DNA of 64,000 nucleotides from Tessaracoccus defluvii (GCF_014489575.1 NZ_CP060789.1:3782001-3846000); one strand, 5' to 3'; counted from the stretch's first letter, positions 35,392-44,592 are shown. Translations and numbers: made by a program. Notes: generated by a model not told the origin, from the letters alone.

Positions 35392-35742
35392 CTACTCCGC
35401 CTCCTCGCGCCGGAGCAGGATCCGCGCCACGGTGGCGCCGTCGTCCTCGCTCTCGGCCAGCACCGTGGCGCCGGTCTCGCCGTCGGGCGGAAGGGTGTCG
35501 GGGAACAGCCACCGGGCCGGACGGCCAAGGCCGGAGCGGGGGAGCCGCCGGGCTGCCCCGAGCTCGGTCTCGAGCGCGGCCATCGCGACGGGCTCGGTCA
35601 GGTCGAGCCGTACCGCGCCCGCGGCCGGCTCGGTGACGGTGGTGAACGGATGCCCGGAACCGGCGTCGGGCGGGTCGCCGTTCCCACGCACGGCCTCGCG
35701 GAAGGCAGCAAGGTCGCTGATCAATTCCGGGGGCAGGCTCAT
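35392..35742 (-). CDS. small protein coupled to the HEARH metallopeptidase gene
   Basis: A 116-residue soluble protein starting MSLPPELISDLAAFREAVRG. Mixed alpha/beta with no signal peptide; the C-terminus ends GATVARILLRREEAE. I do not recognise the family. Its ATG overlaps the stop of the upstream HEARH-motif gene by 4 bp, so the two are translated together, and a chaperone, immunity or loading-factor role for the larger partner is a reasonable guess only. Confidence 0.6.
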   Translation of the reverse strand: MSLPPELISDLAAFREAVRGNGDPPDAGSGHPFTTVTEPAAGAVRLDLTEPVAMAALETELGAARRLPRSGLGRPARWLFPDTLPPDGETGATVLAESEDDGATVARILLRREEAE

Positions 35743-37013
35743 GGCAGGTTCTCCTCGGGCATGACGTCGTGGGCTGGGCCGCCCGAGGCGGGCGGCGTGC
35801 CGGCTGGGCTGTCGGTGGGCGGCGGGCTGCCGCGGGTGATGCCTGCTGCGGCCGCGGGCCCGGTTGCCCAGGCATCATTCTCCTCGGGCAGGTTCCGGTA
35901 CGCGTCGTGGGCGCGCTGGAACCGCTCGGTCGCGGCGTCGTGGGCAGCCTGGTTCGCCGGCGAGGGGTCGGCTTCCAGGGCGGCCTCGGTGGCGTCGCGT
36001 GCCGTGGCGGCGGCCTCCACCTCGGTCAGCACCCGTTCCCGATGATCGGCGCCACCGCCGTACACGCTGTCCCACCAGCCCTGGGCGATCAGTGCCGGCA
36101 CCGAGCCGCGCACGAGCGGCGCGTCGCGCGCCTGGCGGGCGATCGCGAGCGGGATGCCGAGCTCGGCGGCGATCCCTGGGGCGGACAGGCCCTGCGAGGC
36201 GCGGAACTGCGCCATTCGAAACCACTGCTCGGTGTGCCGGGCCTCGTGGTAGACGGTGTCCGCAACCTCGGCGGCGGCGTCCTGGGTGACCTCGTCGCCC
36301 CCGAGTGCCTCGTCCCCGATGAGCATCGTCCAGAACTCGAAGTCGAAACTGCCCGAGTTCACCGGGACCGGGTCGACGGCGCCGGTGACCGCCGGCACGC
36401 CGGCCGCGACCAGCCGCTGGTTCACCAGCTCGACGAGTCGGTCGCGCCGCGCTGCCGGGGTGGCCAGCGTGGCCCACTGGTCGACCACCTCGGTCTGGAC
36501 CTCGCCGCCGAACGCCTCGCCCTCGCCGGCAACGTTCAGTCCGGAGGTGAAGATCCGGGGCAGTGTGCGCGGTCCGGCCTTCCCGTCGACGAGCAGGGCG
36601 GGGTCGCCCGAGCCGTTGGTGGCCTGCCAGTCGGCGACGGCGAGCACCAGCGCGTCGTCGGCGCCCCCCTCGGCCCCCAGGCCCAGGGTCGTGCGCAGCT
36701 GGGCCAGGATCGCCGCCGTGTACCGCCACGGCTGGGACGTGTAGTAACGCCGGGCGTCGGCGATGCCGGGCGCATCCAGCCGAGGGGCTGGGCCGGCAGG
36801 TTCGGGCGCTGCCTCCCCGTCCTCCTGGCGGGCCACGGTCAGCAGGGTCGACACGGCGCGGTTGCCGGCGTGCAGCAGCCGAGCGAGGGGTCCCCTGGGC
36901 AGCAGCGGCCCCGGAGCCGAGGCGGGCGCGCGCACCGCCCGTCCGGGAGAGCCACTGCGGTGGACCGTCCCGGCTGCCGTGCCGGACTCACGTCCGGACC
37001 TCGCGCCAGACAT
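35739..37013 (-). CDS. putative eCIS-associated HEARH metallopeptidase-like protein
   Basis: A 424-residue protein. Residues 1-60 are basic/Pro-rich and end in LLHAGNRAVSTLLTVARQED, like the AGNRAV(x)xLLxR leader found in proteins associated with extracellular contractile injection systems. Residues about 120-160 (VADWQATNG, DGKAGPRTLPRIF) resemble a peptidoglycan-binding-like repeat. At about residue 254 VYHEARHTEQWF is an HExxH-type zinc motif. The C-terminus (from about residue 330) is a long Ala/Glu/Asp-rich helix and a Pro/Gly tail. No injection-system structural gene is present in the window, so this is an orphan or carried cargo. An effector role is inferred, not shown. Confidence 0.6.
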   Translation of the reverse strand: MSGARSGRESGTAAGTVHRSGSPGRAVRAPASAPGPLLPRGPLARLLHAGNRAVSTLLTVARQEDGEAAPEPAGPAPRLDAPGIADARRYYTSQPWRYTAAILAQLRTTLGLGAEGGADDALVLAVADWQATNGSGDPALLVDGKAGPRTLPRIFTSGLNVAGEGEAFGGEVQTEVVDQWATLATPAARRDRLVELVNQRLVAAGVPAVTGAVDPVPVNSGSFDFEFWTMLIGDEALGGDEVTQDAAAEVADTVYHEARHTEQWFRMAQFRASQGLSAPGIAAELGIPLAIARQARDAPLVRGSVPALIAQGWWDSVYGGGADHRERVLTEVEAAATARDATEAALEADPSPANQAAHDAATERFQRAHDAYRNLPEENDAWATGPAAAAGITRGSPPPTDSPAGTPPASGGPAHDVMPEENLP

Positions 37014-37122
37014 GCCCCGAGCCTAGAACCGCCGCCGTCGCCGAGCCAGGGCCGTGTCCGGGAACTGCCCGGACGGGCAACCACCGGGAACAACGGGCGA
37101 CCGGTGGGTGTTCCATTGTGAA

Positions 37123-37139
37123 GTACCCCTCGGGGGTAT
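37123..37139 (+). promoter_or_regulatory. candidate CsoR operator upstream of the copper ATPase
   Basis: TACCCCTCGGGGGTA (37124-37138) is a near-perfect palindrome of the TACCCC/GGGGTA type bound by the copper sensor CsoR in actinobacteria. It lies 27 bp upstream of the GTG start. No csoR gene is present in the window. Confidence 0.65.
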
Positions 37140-37165
37140 CTCTGACGTCATTGGAGCACGCGATC

Positions 37166-39262
37166 GTGACCGGCACGCACGAGCATCACCAGCACGACGG
37201 CCATGAAGGTCACGGCCACCACGACCACGTGGCCCAGTACCGCCGACTGTTCTGGGGCATGCTCGTCATCGCAGTGCCGACGGTGCTGCTCAGTCCGATG
37301 TTCGCCGACCTCCTCGGCTACAAGCTGCCCGCGACCGGCTGGCTCACCTGGGTCGCGCCGGTCCTCGGCACGGTCATCTACCTGTGGGGCGGGCGCCCAT
37401 TCCTCACCGGCGCCCTCGACGAGCTCCGCACGCGCCGGCCCGGGATGATGCTGCTCATCGGCATGGCAATCACCGTCGCATTCATAGCCTCCTGGAGCGC
37501 CCGGCTCGGGCTGCTCTCCCACGAGCTGGAGTTCTGGTGGGAGCTGGCGCTGCTCGTCGTCATCATGCTGCTCGGGCACTGGATCGAGATGCGCTCCCTG
37601 GCGCAGACCTCCTCGGCGCTCGACTCGCTGGCCGCACTGCTGCCCGACGAGGCCGAGAAGGTCGAGGGCGATGGTGTCGTCACCGTCGCGCCGTCCGACC
37701 TCGCCCTGGGCGACGTCGTCGTCGTGCGTCCCGGGGGCCGGGTGCCCGCCGACGGCGAGGTGGTCGACGGCGGTGCGGACGTCGACGAGTCGATGATCAC
37801 CGGGGAGTCGGTACCCGTGCGGCGCGAGGTGGGCGACCACGTCGTCGCCGGCACCGTCGCCACCGACGACGCTCTGCGCGTGCGCGTCTCCGCCGTCGGG
37901 GACGACACGGCGCTCGCGGGCATCCAGCGACTGGTGGCCGAGGCCCAGTCCTCCGCCACCCGGGCACAGCGGCTGGCGGACAGAGCTGCGGGCTGGCTGT
38001 TCTGGTTCGCCCTCGGCGCGGCCGCCATCACGCTCGTCGCGTGGCTACTGCTCGGCACGCCCGAGCAGGCGTGGATCCGCGTCATCACGGTGCTGGTCAT
38101 CGCCTGTCCGCACGCGCTGGGCCTGGCGATCCCGCTCGTCGTCGCCATCGCCACCGAGCGCGCCGCTCGGGGCGGGGTGCTGGTCAAGGACCGCATGGCG
38201 CTGGAGCAGATGCGCACCGTCGACGCCGTCCTGTTCGACAAGACCGGCACCCTCACCGCCGGCAAGCCCGTCGTCACCGGAAGCACGACGATCGGTGGGT
38301 ACGGCGAGGACGAGCTGCTCGCACTCGCCGCCGCCGCGGAGTCGGACAGTGAGCACCCGCTGGCCCGAGCGATTCGCGACGCGGCCGCGGAGCGTCAGCT
38401 GCGCGTCCCGGCCGCCGCCGACTTCTCGGCGTCCACCGCCGTCGGGGTGCGGGCGAGCGTCGAGGGCCGCGTCGTCGCCGTCGGTGGGCCGGCGCTGCTG
38501 GCCGAGGCGGGACACGAGGCGCTGCCGGCCACCGGGGAGTGGTCCGAGCGCGGCGCCACCGTGCTGCACGTGCTGGTCGACGGCGAGGTGGCCGGTGCGC
38601 TGGCGCTGGCCGACGAGATCCGGCCGGAGTCGCGGCAGGCCGTGGAGGCACTCCACCACCTCGGCGTGCACGTCGTGATGATCACCGGCGACGCCGAACC
38701 GGTGGCCCGAGCGGTGGCCGAGGAGCTGGGCATCGACCAGGGGTTCGCGCAGGTACGGCCCGAGGACAAGAGCGAGAAGGTCGCCGAGCTGCAGCGCGAC
38801 GGACGGCTGGTGGCCATGGTCGGCGACGGCGTCAACGACGCCCCCGCGCTGGCGCAGGCTGACGTCGGGATCGCGATCGGTGCCGGCACCGACGTGGCGA
38901 TCGCCTCGGCCGGCGTCGTGCTGGCCTCGGACGACCCGCGCTCGGTGCTCTCGGTCATCCAGCTCTCCCGGGCGTCCTACCGCAAGATGACGCAGAACCT
39001 GTGGTGGGCGGGCGGCTACAACCTCGCCGCGGTGCCCCTGGCTGCCGGCGTGCTCGCCCCGGTCGGCTTCGTCATGCCGATGGCCGTGGGAGCGCTGCTC
39101 ATGTCGCTGTCCACCGTCGTCGTCGCGACGAACGCCCAGCTGCTGCGGCGGCTGGACCTCGGCCCGGAGGCCAGCGTGCGCGCGGCGCGCGGGGCCCGGC
39201 CCGTGCGGGGCCAGCGGCTGGAACGAGAGGTCGCAGAGGCGCCGGCGCACGCGCACCACTGA
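37166..39262 (+). CDS. copB: heavy-metal P1B-ATPase, CopB type (CPH motif)
   Basis: A 698-residue copper-exporting ATPase. The N-terminal metal-binding tail is His-rich (THEHHQHDGHEGHGHHDH) in place of CxxC domains. The membrane metal site is IACPHALGLA, CPH, the hallmark of CopB/P1B-3 pumps. The phosphorylation loop is FDKTGTLTAGKP, the actuator TGES in MITGESVPV, the hinge GDGVNDAPAL and the HP dipeptide SEHPLARAI. Eight transmembrane helices are evident. GTG 37166 starts the His-rich tail; a TTG five codons earlier is possible. Probably controlled by a CsoR-like protein through the palindrome upstream. Copper export is inferred from class. Confidence 0.93.
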   Translation: MTGTHEHHQHDGHEGHGHHDHVAQYRRLFWGMLVIAVPTVLLSPMFADLLGYKLPATGWLTWVAPVLGTVIYLWGGRPFLTGALDELRTRRPGMMLLIGMAITVAFIASWSARLGLLSHELEFWWELALLVVIMLLGHWIEMRSLAQTSSALDSLAALLPDEAEKVEGDGVVTVAPSDLALGDVVVVRPGGRVPADGEVVDGGADVDESMITGESVPVRREVGDHVVAGTVATDDALRVRVSAVGDDTALAGIQRLVAEAQSSATRAQRLADRAAGWLFWFALGAAAITLVAWLLLGTPEQAWIRVITVLVIACPHALGLAIPLVVAIATERAARGGVLVKDRMALEQMRTVDAVLFDKTGTLTAGKPVVTGSTTIGGYGEDELLALAAAAESDSEHPLARAIRDAAAERQLRVPAAADFSASTAVGVRASVEGRVVAVGGPALLAEAGHEALPATGEWSERGATVLHVLVDGEVAGALALADEIRPESRQAVEALHHLGVHVVMITGDAEPVARAVAEELGIDQGFAQVRPEDKSEKVAELQRDGRLVAMVGDGVNDAPALAQADVGIAIGAGTDVAIASAGVVLASDDPRSVLSVIQLSRASYRKMTQNLWWAGGYNLAAVPLAAGVLAPVGFVMPMAVGALLMSLSTVVVATNAQLLRRLDLGPEASVRAARGARPVRGQRLEREVAEAPAHAHH

Positions 39263-39436
39263 GATAGGGCGGCTTCAGAGATCGAGCAGCACGGCCAGTG
39301 TGTCCCTCAGCCGTCGGGGGTGAATCGGCCACCCTCCCCGCGTGGCGGCTCAGTCTACGAGCAGCACCGCGCAGCGGCGGGGCCGGCGACGAGGTCGCGA
39401 ATGCCCCCGATCCAGCACCGTGGTACCTCACTGTCA

Positions 39437-39484
39437 AGTCCCCGCGTAGGTGGGGGCCTTACCTCAGATATTTTTCCCCGGGAA
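39437..39484 (+). repeat. left inverted repeat of the nested IS
   Basis: Starts AGTCCCCGCG and ends CCCGGGAA. It matches the reverse complement of 40801-40848 at 41 of 48 positions and contains the transposase stop codon. Confidence 0.75.
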
Positions 39485-40753
39485 GCTGGGGGCTAGGCGG
39501 CTCGGGTTTTGAGGCCTGCGGGGTCGGGTGCTTTCCAGCTGATCTGGTCTTGGAGGCGGCGGGTCTTCCCGGCTGCGAGGCGTGTGAGTTCTTGTTGGAT
39601 GAGGTTGATGCGGTGGGCCATGTCGGCTGGTCGGAGGTTGGCTTTTCGGGCGGCGAGTTCGGCCTGCTTGGGTGGGGTTGAGGACGCCGGCGGCGAGGAG
39701 TCGCTGGTAGGGGGAGCTGGGCTTGTCGTAGAGCCGTTTGCGGCGGCCGACGGTGTCGGTGGACCAGCCGATGGGTTTCTTGGTAGGGGTGAAGAAGTTC
39801 AACCGGTCACAGACCAGTGTCCAGAGCTGGTTGAGGAGCTCCAGCTCTAGTAGCTTGGTGTCGTAGCGGTGGTAGAAGCCGTAGCGGCGTACGAGGTGGT
39901 TGTTCTTCGACTCGATGGTGGCCTGATCGTTCTTCTTGTAGGGCCGTGACCGGGTGAAGAACACGTCTCGCTGGCCGGCCCAGCCGACGAGGTCGTGGTT
40001 GATGAATTCTGACCCGTTGTCGCAGTCGATGCCGGTCACGGCGAACGGAACGTGCTCGATGAACGTGTCGAACGCGGCCAGGACATGGACCGCGGCGTTG
40101 TTGCGGATCGCGCGGGTGAACACCCAGCCGGTGTGGATGTCGGTGAAGTTCACGGTGCGGGCGAACTCGCCCTTCAGGGTGGGGCCGCAGTGGGCGACGG
40201 TGTCGACCTCGAAGAACCCGGGTTCGGCTTCGACCTCATCGCCGGCTTTGCGGATACTGATCGAGTTGCGCAGCATCGTGCCCGGTCGGGTGGTGGTCTT
40301 GCCGCGGAGCGGGTCTTTGGCTCTGGCGGGGGCCAGGTATCGGTCGATCGTGGCTGCTGACATCTGTTCCAACTCGGCCCGTACTGCAGCGCTGTAGCGG
40401 TCTTCTCCCTGGATCAGAGCGCCTTCGGTTTCGAGGGCGTCGAGCCAGTCGGTCATGGCCGGGGCGAGGTACTGCCCGCAGCTGCCGCCCGAGGCCGCCC
40501 ATACTCTCTGCAACACGATCAGCGCATCGTAGGAGTACTTCCGTGGCTTGGTGCGGCGGCGATCGATCACCGCGACCGTCGCGCTGGCCCGGCCGGGAGG
40601 CTGCCGGAGGCGGGCCACCAACTGTTGGCGGGCATGGTCCCGGTTCCAGCCCGTGACCTCGACCACCTGGTCCAGGATCTGTGACTTGCCCTTCTTCGGT
40701 GCCGCCGCATACGCAGCCGCGTACTTCTTCGTGACCTCAAACCTGGCTGCCAT
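39464..40753 (-). CDS. DDE integrase-type transposase
   Basis: A 429-residue transposase from ATG 40753 (SD GAGGAG upstream; an in-frame GTG at 40777 adds eight residues). The N-terminus is an HTH region (KGKSQILDQVVEVTGWNRDH). The catalytic core is rve-like: first Asp in FFEVDTVAHCG, second in GIDCDNGSEFIN, Glu in NDQATIESKNNHLVRRYG. The C-terminus is Pro/Arg/Thr-rich. All three catalytic acids are present, so it may be active. IS family is uncertain (an IS481/ISNCY-like group). It is the only gene of the nested IS. Confidence 0.85.
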   Translation of the reverse strand: MAARFEVTKKYAAAYAAAPKKGKSQILDQVVEVTGWNRDHARQQLVARLRQPPGRASATVAVIDRRRTKPRKYSYDALIVLQRVWAASGGSCGQYLAPAMTDWLDALETEGALIQGEDRYSAAVRAELEQMSAATIDRYLAPARAKDPLRGKTTTRPGTMLRNSISIRKAGDEVEAEPGFFEVDTVAHCGPTLKGEFARTVNFTDIHTGWVFTRAIRNNAAVHVLAAFDTFIEHVPFAVTGIDCDNGSEFINHDLVGWAGQRDVFFTRSRPYKKNDQATIESKNNHLVRRYGFYHRYDTKLLELELLNQLWTLVCDRLNFFTPTKKPIGWSTDTVGRRKRLYDKPSSPYQRLLAAGVLNPTQAGRTRRPKSQPPTSRHGPPHQPHPTRTHTPRSREDPPPPRPDQLESTRPRRPQNPSRLAPSFPGKNI

Positions 40754-40938
40754 CGACAGCTGCTCCTCAACCTCCACACCCCATCGTGGCCAGCCACACG
40801 TTCCCGGGGGAAAATACGTGAGGTACGGCCCCTACGTTCGCGGGGACTCCACATGAGTGTCGTCGAGCACTTGCGACCGCTGCCCACCGGCCCCTACGAT
40901 CGGTACTGACCGGACGCGAGCTTGCCGAAGGGGGCACG

Positions 40939-42249
40939 ATGACGAGCGTCGTACGAGGGATGGCCTGGATCGCGATCTTCGTCGGGGTTTGCGTGGCGCC
41001 GCTCGTCTTCGCAGTGGTGGGCGCCAGTCAGCCGGGGCAGGGTTTCTGGACCGACTTCTCCGTCGCCCTGGGGTTCGTCGGGCTCGCGCTCATGGGCATC
41101 GAGTTCGCGCTCGTCGCCCGGGTCCGCACGATCGCCGAGCCCTTCGGCACCGACGCGGTCATCGACTTCCACCGCTACATCGGCACAACCGGACTCGTCT
41201 TCGTCCTCGTCCACGTCGCGCTGTCGGCCGACTGGAGCCAAGCCAACCCCTTCACCCCCAGCGACACCCCCGCCCTCGTCGTCGTCGGCGGGGTGGCGGT
41301 GGGCGCGCTGCTCCTGCTCATGGTGACGTCGCTGTGGCGGCGCCGGCTGCGCCTGTCCTACGAGGTGTGGCAGGTGCTGCACTCGGTACTCGCCGTCGTC
41401 GCGGTGGTGGGCGCCGTCGGGCACGTGCTGCTCGTCGACCACTACGTCGACACGGCGTGGAAGCGCGCCCTGTGGGTGGTGATGACGGCGGCCTTCGTCT
41501 GGGTGCTGGTGTGGGTGCGCGTGGTCAGGCCGCTGCGGCTGCGGCGCCGTCCGTGGGTGGTCCACGAGGTGGTGGCCGAGCGCGACCGCACGACGTCGAT
41601 CACGTTCCGGCCCCAGGGCCACGACGGGATGCGGTTCGCGCCGGGACAGTTCGCCTGGATCTCCCTCGGGCGCTCACCCTTCCTCATCACCTCCCACCCC
41701 TTCTCCTTCAGCTCCAGCGCCGAACAAACCGGGGAGGTCTCGATGGCGATCAAGGCCGTGGGGGACTTCACCGCGAGCGTGGCCGACGCGCGCCCGGGCA
41801 CGGTCGTCCACCTCGACGGGCCGCACGGCGTGTTCAGCATCGACCAGTACGAGGGCGCCGGCTACGGGCTGGTCGCCGGCGGCGTGGGGATCGCCCCGGC
41901 GCTGAGCATGGTCGAGACCCTCGCCGACCGCGGCGACGCGCGGCCGGTGGTGCTGTTCGTCGGCAGCCGCGACCAGGACAGCATCATCCTGCGCGAGCGG
42001 ATCGAGACGCTGCGTGAGCGCCTCGACCTCCACGTCGTGTACGTGCTGGAGGATCCTCCGCCGGGGTGGGAGGGGGAGACCGGCTACCTGGACGCGGAGA
42101 TCATCGCCCGGCACCTGCCCGCCGGGTTCCGCCGCTTCCAGTACTTCGCCTGCGGCCCGGTACCGATGCTCGAGGCGGTCGAGGAGGCCCTCGTCGGGCT
42201 GGGCGTGCCGGCCGACCGCGTCCACACGGAACGCTTCGACTGGGTCTGA
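40939..42249 (+). CDS. ferric reductase-like transmembrane flavoprotein
   Basis: A 436-residue membrane oxidoreductase. The N-terminal half has about six transmembrane helices with two conserved histidine pairs (FHRYIGTTGLVFVLVHVAL and VLHSVLAVVAVVGAVGHVLL) for two hemes. The C-terminal half is a ferredoxin-NADP reductase module: FAD-binding HPFSFSSSAEQ, NAD-binding GVGIAPALSM and the terminal FACGPVPMLEAVEEALVGLG. It would pass electrons from NAD(P)H across the membrane to ferric iron or cupric copper. Being 3' of copB, reduction of Cu(II) to the exported Cu(I) is a possible link, though an IS separates them. A 29-residue membrane peptide follows immediately. Confidence 0.82.
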   Translation: MTSVVRGMAWIAIFVGVCVAPLVFAVVGASQPGQGFWTDFSVALGFVGLALMGIEFALVARVRTIAEPFGTDAVIDFHRYIGTTGLVFVLVHVALSADWSQANPFTPSDTPALVVVGGVAVGALLLLMVTSLWRRRLRLSYEVWQVLHSVLAVVAVVGAVGHVLLVDHYVDTAWKRALWVVMTAAFVWVLVWVRVVRPLRLRRRPWVVHEVVAERDRTTSITFRPQGHDGMRFAPGQFAWISLGRSPFLITSHPFSFSSSAEQTGEVSMAIKAVGDFTASVADARPGTVVHLDGPHGVFSIDQYEGAGYGLVAGGVGIAPALSMVETLADRGDARPVVLFVGSRDQDSIILRERIETLRERLDLHVVYVLEDPPPGWEGETGYLDAEIIARHLPAGFRRFQYFACGPVPMLEAVEEALVGLGVPADRVHTERFDWV

Positions 42250-42258
42250 GGAGGACTC

Positions 42259-42348
42259 GTGCGACATAAGTACCTCAGCCGGATCGCCCTGGCCGTGAGC
42301 GTCTTCCTGGTCCTCGCCTGCCTGGTCTTCGCGGCCGTGCAGAACTGA
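42259..42348 (+). CDS. 29-residue single-pass membrane peptide
   Basis: A short frame, MRHKYLSRIALAVSVFLVLA then CLVFAAVQN. It has a basic N-terminus and one hydrophobic helix. The GTG start has a strong ribosome site GAGGAGG 5 nt upstream, and the gene begins 9 bp after the flavoprotein stop, so it is probably translated from the same mRNA. Possibly a small subunit or stabiliser of the flavoprotein; no homologue recognised. Confidence 0.5.
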   Translation: MRHKYLSRIALAVSVFLVLACLVFAAVQN

Positions 42349-42452
42349 CCGGACATCAGGATCCGGCCGCATCTGTCGCGCCACGCCGGTCGCCACGCCG
42401 CGACCCGCCGTGCGCCACGCCGGTGACCGGCGCCCTTGTGGCCGGATTCGAG

Positions 42453-42525
<73 letters not shown>

Positions 42526-42591
42526 GGGACGGCCCTGGAGGGGGCCACGGACAACCGTAGCGCGAAGGTGCCCCGCCGCCCGAAGCGGCGC

Positions 42592-43473
42592 CTACGCCGT
42601 CGGCGGGGACGGGAACGCCTCGGCGAGGTAGCCGATCACGGGCCACGCGCCCTCCGAGCTGTTGCCCAGCACGCTGACCGTCGTCGCCGTCGCCGGGTCG
42701 TGGGTCGAACGGAACGAGACGCCCGGGTCGTAGCCCTCCATCACCAGCGCGCTGCCGGTGCCGTGCAGCCAGAAGCCCATGCCGTAGCGCATGCCCTCGG
42801 CGGGCACGTCGTGCCGCGGCCGGATCATCTCCGCGACCGTCTCGGGCGACACGATCCGCCCGCCGAGGAACGCCCGCCAAAACCGGTGCAGGTCGCCCGC
42901 GCTCGTGCAGATGCCGCCGTCGCCGCTGCCGCGCACCGGCAGGTGCAGCACGTTGCTCCGGTTGCCCTCGGCGTCCAGGTACCCCAGGGCGACGTCGGCG
43001 GGCAGGTCGTCCGAGCGCGGGAACCCGGTCGCCTCCAGGCCGGCCCGCGCGCACACCTCCTGCTCCACCAGCGCGTGATAGCCCCGCCCAGAGGCGCGCT
43101 CGGCCACCAGCGCCAGCACCACGTAGCCGCCGTTGCAGTAGGCGAAGCGCCCCCCGGGCGCGAACGCCTGCGGGGACCCGTCGAGCACCGGCACGAACGC
43201 CTCGGTCTCGCCGAGGAGATGCACGGGCACCGGCAGCACGTAGTTGTCGACGTCCCAGTCCGCCTCCTCGTCGAGGTAGTCCCCGATCCCGGAGGTGTGC
43301 GTGAGCAGGTGCTCGACGGTGACGGCGTCGTCGATGAGCGGCAGGTCGTCGCCGAGGAACCGGCGCACCGGATCGTCCAGCCGCAGCACGCCGTCCTCGA
43401 CCAGCCGCATGACCGCCAGCGCGGTGAACGACTTGGCGCCGCTGGCGATCGGCTTGCGGAACGTGAGCCTCAC
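42592..43473 (-). pseudogene. beta-lactamase/DD-peptidase family serine hydrolase, 5'-truncated
   Basis: About 293 residues counted from GTG 43473. The nucleophile motif is IASGAKSFTALAVMRLVEDG (Ser-x-x-Lys) and the second box is YCNGGYVVLA (Tyr-x-Asn). LLTHTSGIGDYLDEE and GWYGMGFWLH-like segments (YGMGFWLHGTG) match the class C/DD-peptidase-like family. Homologues carry about 40-60 residues before the Ser motif; here that part is missing and the frame instead continues through the right inverted repeat into adhesin DNA (to 43626), giving unrelated residues. The active site is present, but folding of the N-terminus is doubtful. Probably lost its 5' end when the element end formed. Confidence 0.65.
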
Positions 43474-43505
43474 TCGCAGCGCCCTCTTGCCCGCGTGCTT
43501 GGAGG

Positions 43506-43555
43506 CCGCCACTGAGCTCCGACAGAACCCCGCCATATAGCGGCGCAAGCCACAG
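43506..43555 (-). repeat. right inverted repeat of the 12.6-kb element
   Basis: Reverse complement matches 30964-31013 at 43 of 50 positions. It is followed by GAGAA (43556-43560), the second copy of the target duplication. Confidence 0.85.
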
Positions 43556-43560
43556 GAGAA

Positions 43561-44592
43561 CACCCCGCGGCTCCAGGAGACCAATGAGGTGGGGCCGTAA
43601 TCGCCGATCAACTGGCAACGGGCCACCGATTACACCGTCGGTGCGGATGGCAGCGTCACCTTCACGGCCAAGAAGGGCTACTACTACCAGGTCGTCTACA
43701 AGACCAGAATGCTCAATGTCAGCGGTGTCGAGTTCTACAACAATCGGGCCGAGTTCATGGTCGAGAATGTGAAGGACGGAGAAACCGAAGGCGTCGTCCG
43801 TTATGCGGGTGGCGGCGGTTCCGGCATCGGGACCGACGTGGGGGTTTCGCGATCACCAAACAGGTCGAGGGAGATGTCCAGGGCCTGCCGGCGGATCAGC
43901 TGTTCACCGGTACCTACACCGTCACCACGCCGACCGGTGAGGTCGTGAAGGGGGAGTGGAGCGTCGCGGGGGGAGACACCTGGCGTAGCCCCGAGTTCGT
44001 GCGCGGCTCGACCGTGGTCGTCGCGGAGGACACCCCCACCGGACCGGGACACATCGCCTGGTCCCCGGGTGTGGTCCGCGTCCGCGTTCGACCTGTCCGG
44101 CGGGAAGGTCACGTCCGTCACCGTCACCAACACGGGCACGCTGCGGACCGGCGTCATCGCGCTCACGAAGGCCGTCGCCGGGTCCGGCGCCCCGCTCGTC
44201 CCCGCTGACACCGGGTTCACCGTCACCTACACGTACCCGGCGGGCGTGGGCTTCGCCGGTGGAGGCGGTCAGCTCGTCGTCAAGGCGGACGGGAGGCTGT
44301 CACCAGCGGTCCGCTTCCCTTCGGTGCGGTCGTCACGTTCACCGAGCTCACGCCCCCAGCGGTGCCCGGCGGGAACTGGCAGGGTGCCGCGTTCGACAGG
44401 CCATCCGTCGTCGTCGGCGACGGCACGGTGAGCGATGTCGTCGTCACCAACACGTTCGACGCCGTTGAGCCCCCGCGGCCCGGCCTCCCCTCCACCGGCG
44501 CCGATTCGGGGGAACTTCCGGCGCTGATTCCCCTGCTGCTGATCGGTGCCGCCGCCGTGGCCCATGGCCGACGGCACACAGCGCGTCGCTGA
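43561..44592 (+). pseudogene. 3' part of the LPXTG adhesin gene
   Basis: Continues the interrupted adhesin. Read in the joined frame it begins TPRLQETNEVGP, meets a TAA (43598-43600), then NWQRATDYTVGADGSVTFTA. Two DUF5979-like repeats follow (ITKQVEGDVQGLPADQLFTG and IALTKAVAGSGAPLVPADTG), then LPSTGADSGE, a hydrophobic helix and a basic RRHTARR tail, a complete sortase signal. Frame breaks at 43840-43844 and 44291-44293 are each repaired by one G; a third near 44080-44090 is not a simple run. With its 5' half 12.6 kb away, the gene is inactive. A strong terminator follows. Confidence 0.78.

Larger units (their letters stand above)
39437..40848 (-). mobile_element. nested insertion sequence with 48-bp inverted repeats
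   Basis: A 1,412-bp IS with long imperfect terminal inverted repeats (39437-39484 and 40801-40848; 41 of 48 identical, starting AGTCCCCGCG and ending CCCGGGAA). It holds one transposase gene, whose stop falls inside the left repeat. No obvious target duplication was seen in the flanks (ACTGTCA versus CCACATG). It lies inside the larger element between copB and the flavoprotein gene. Confidence 0.8.
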
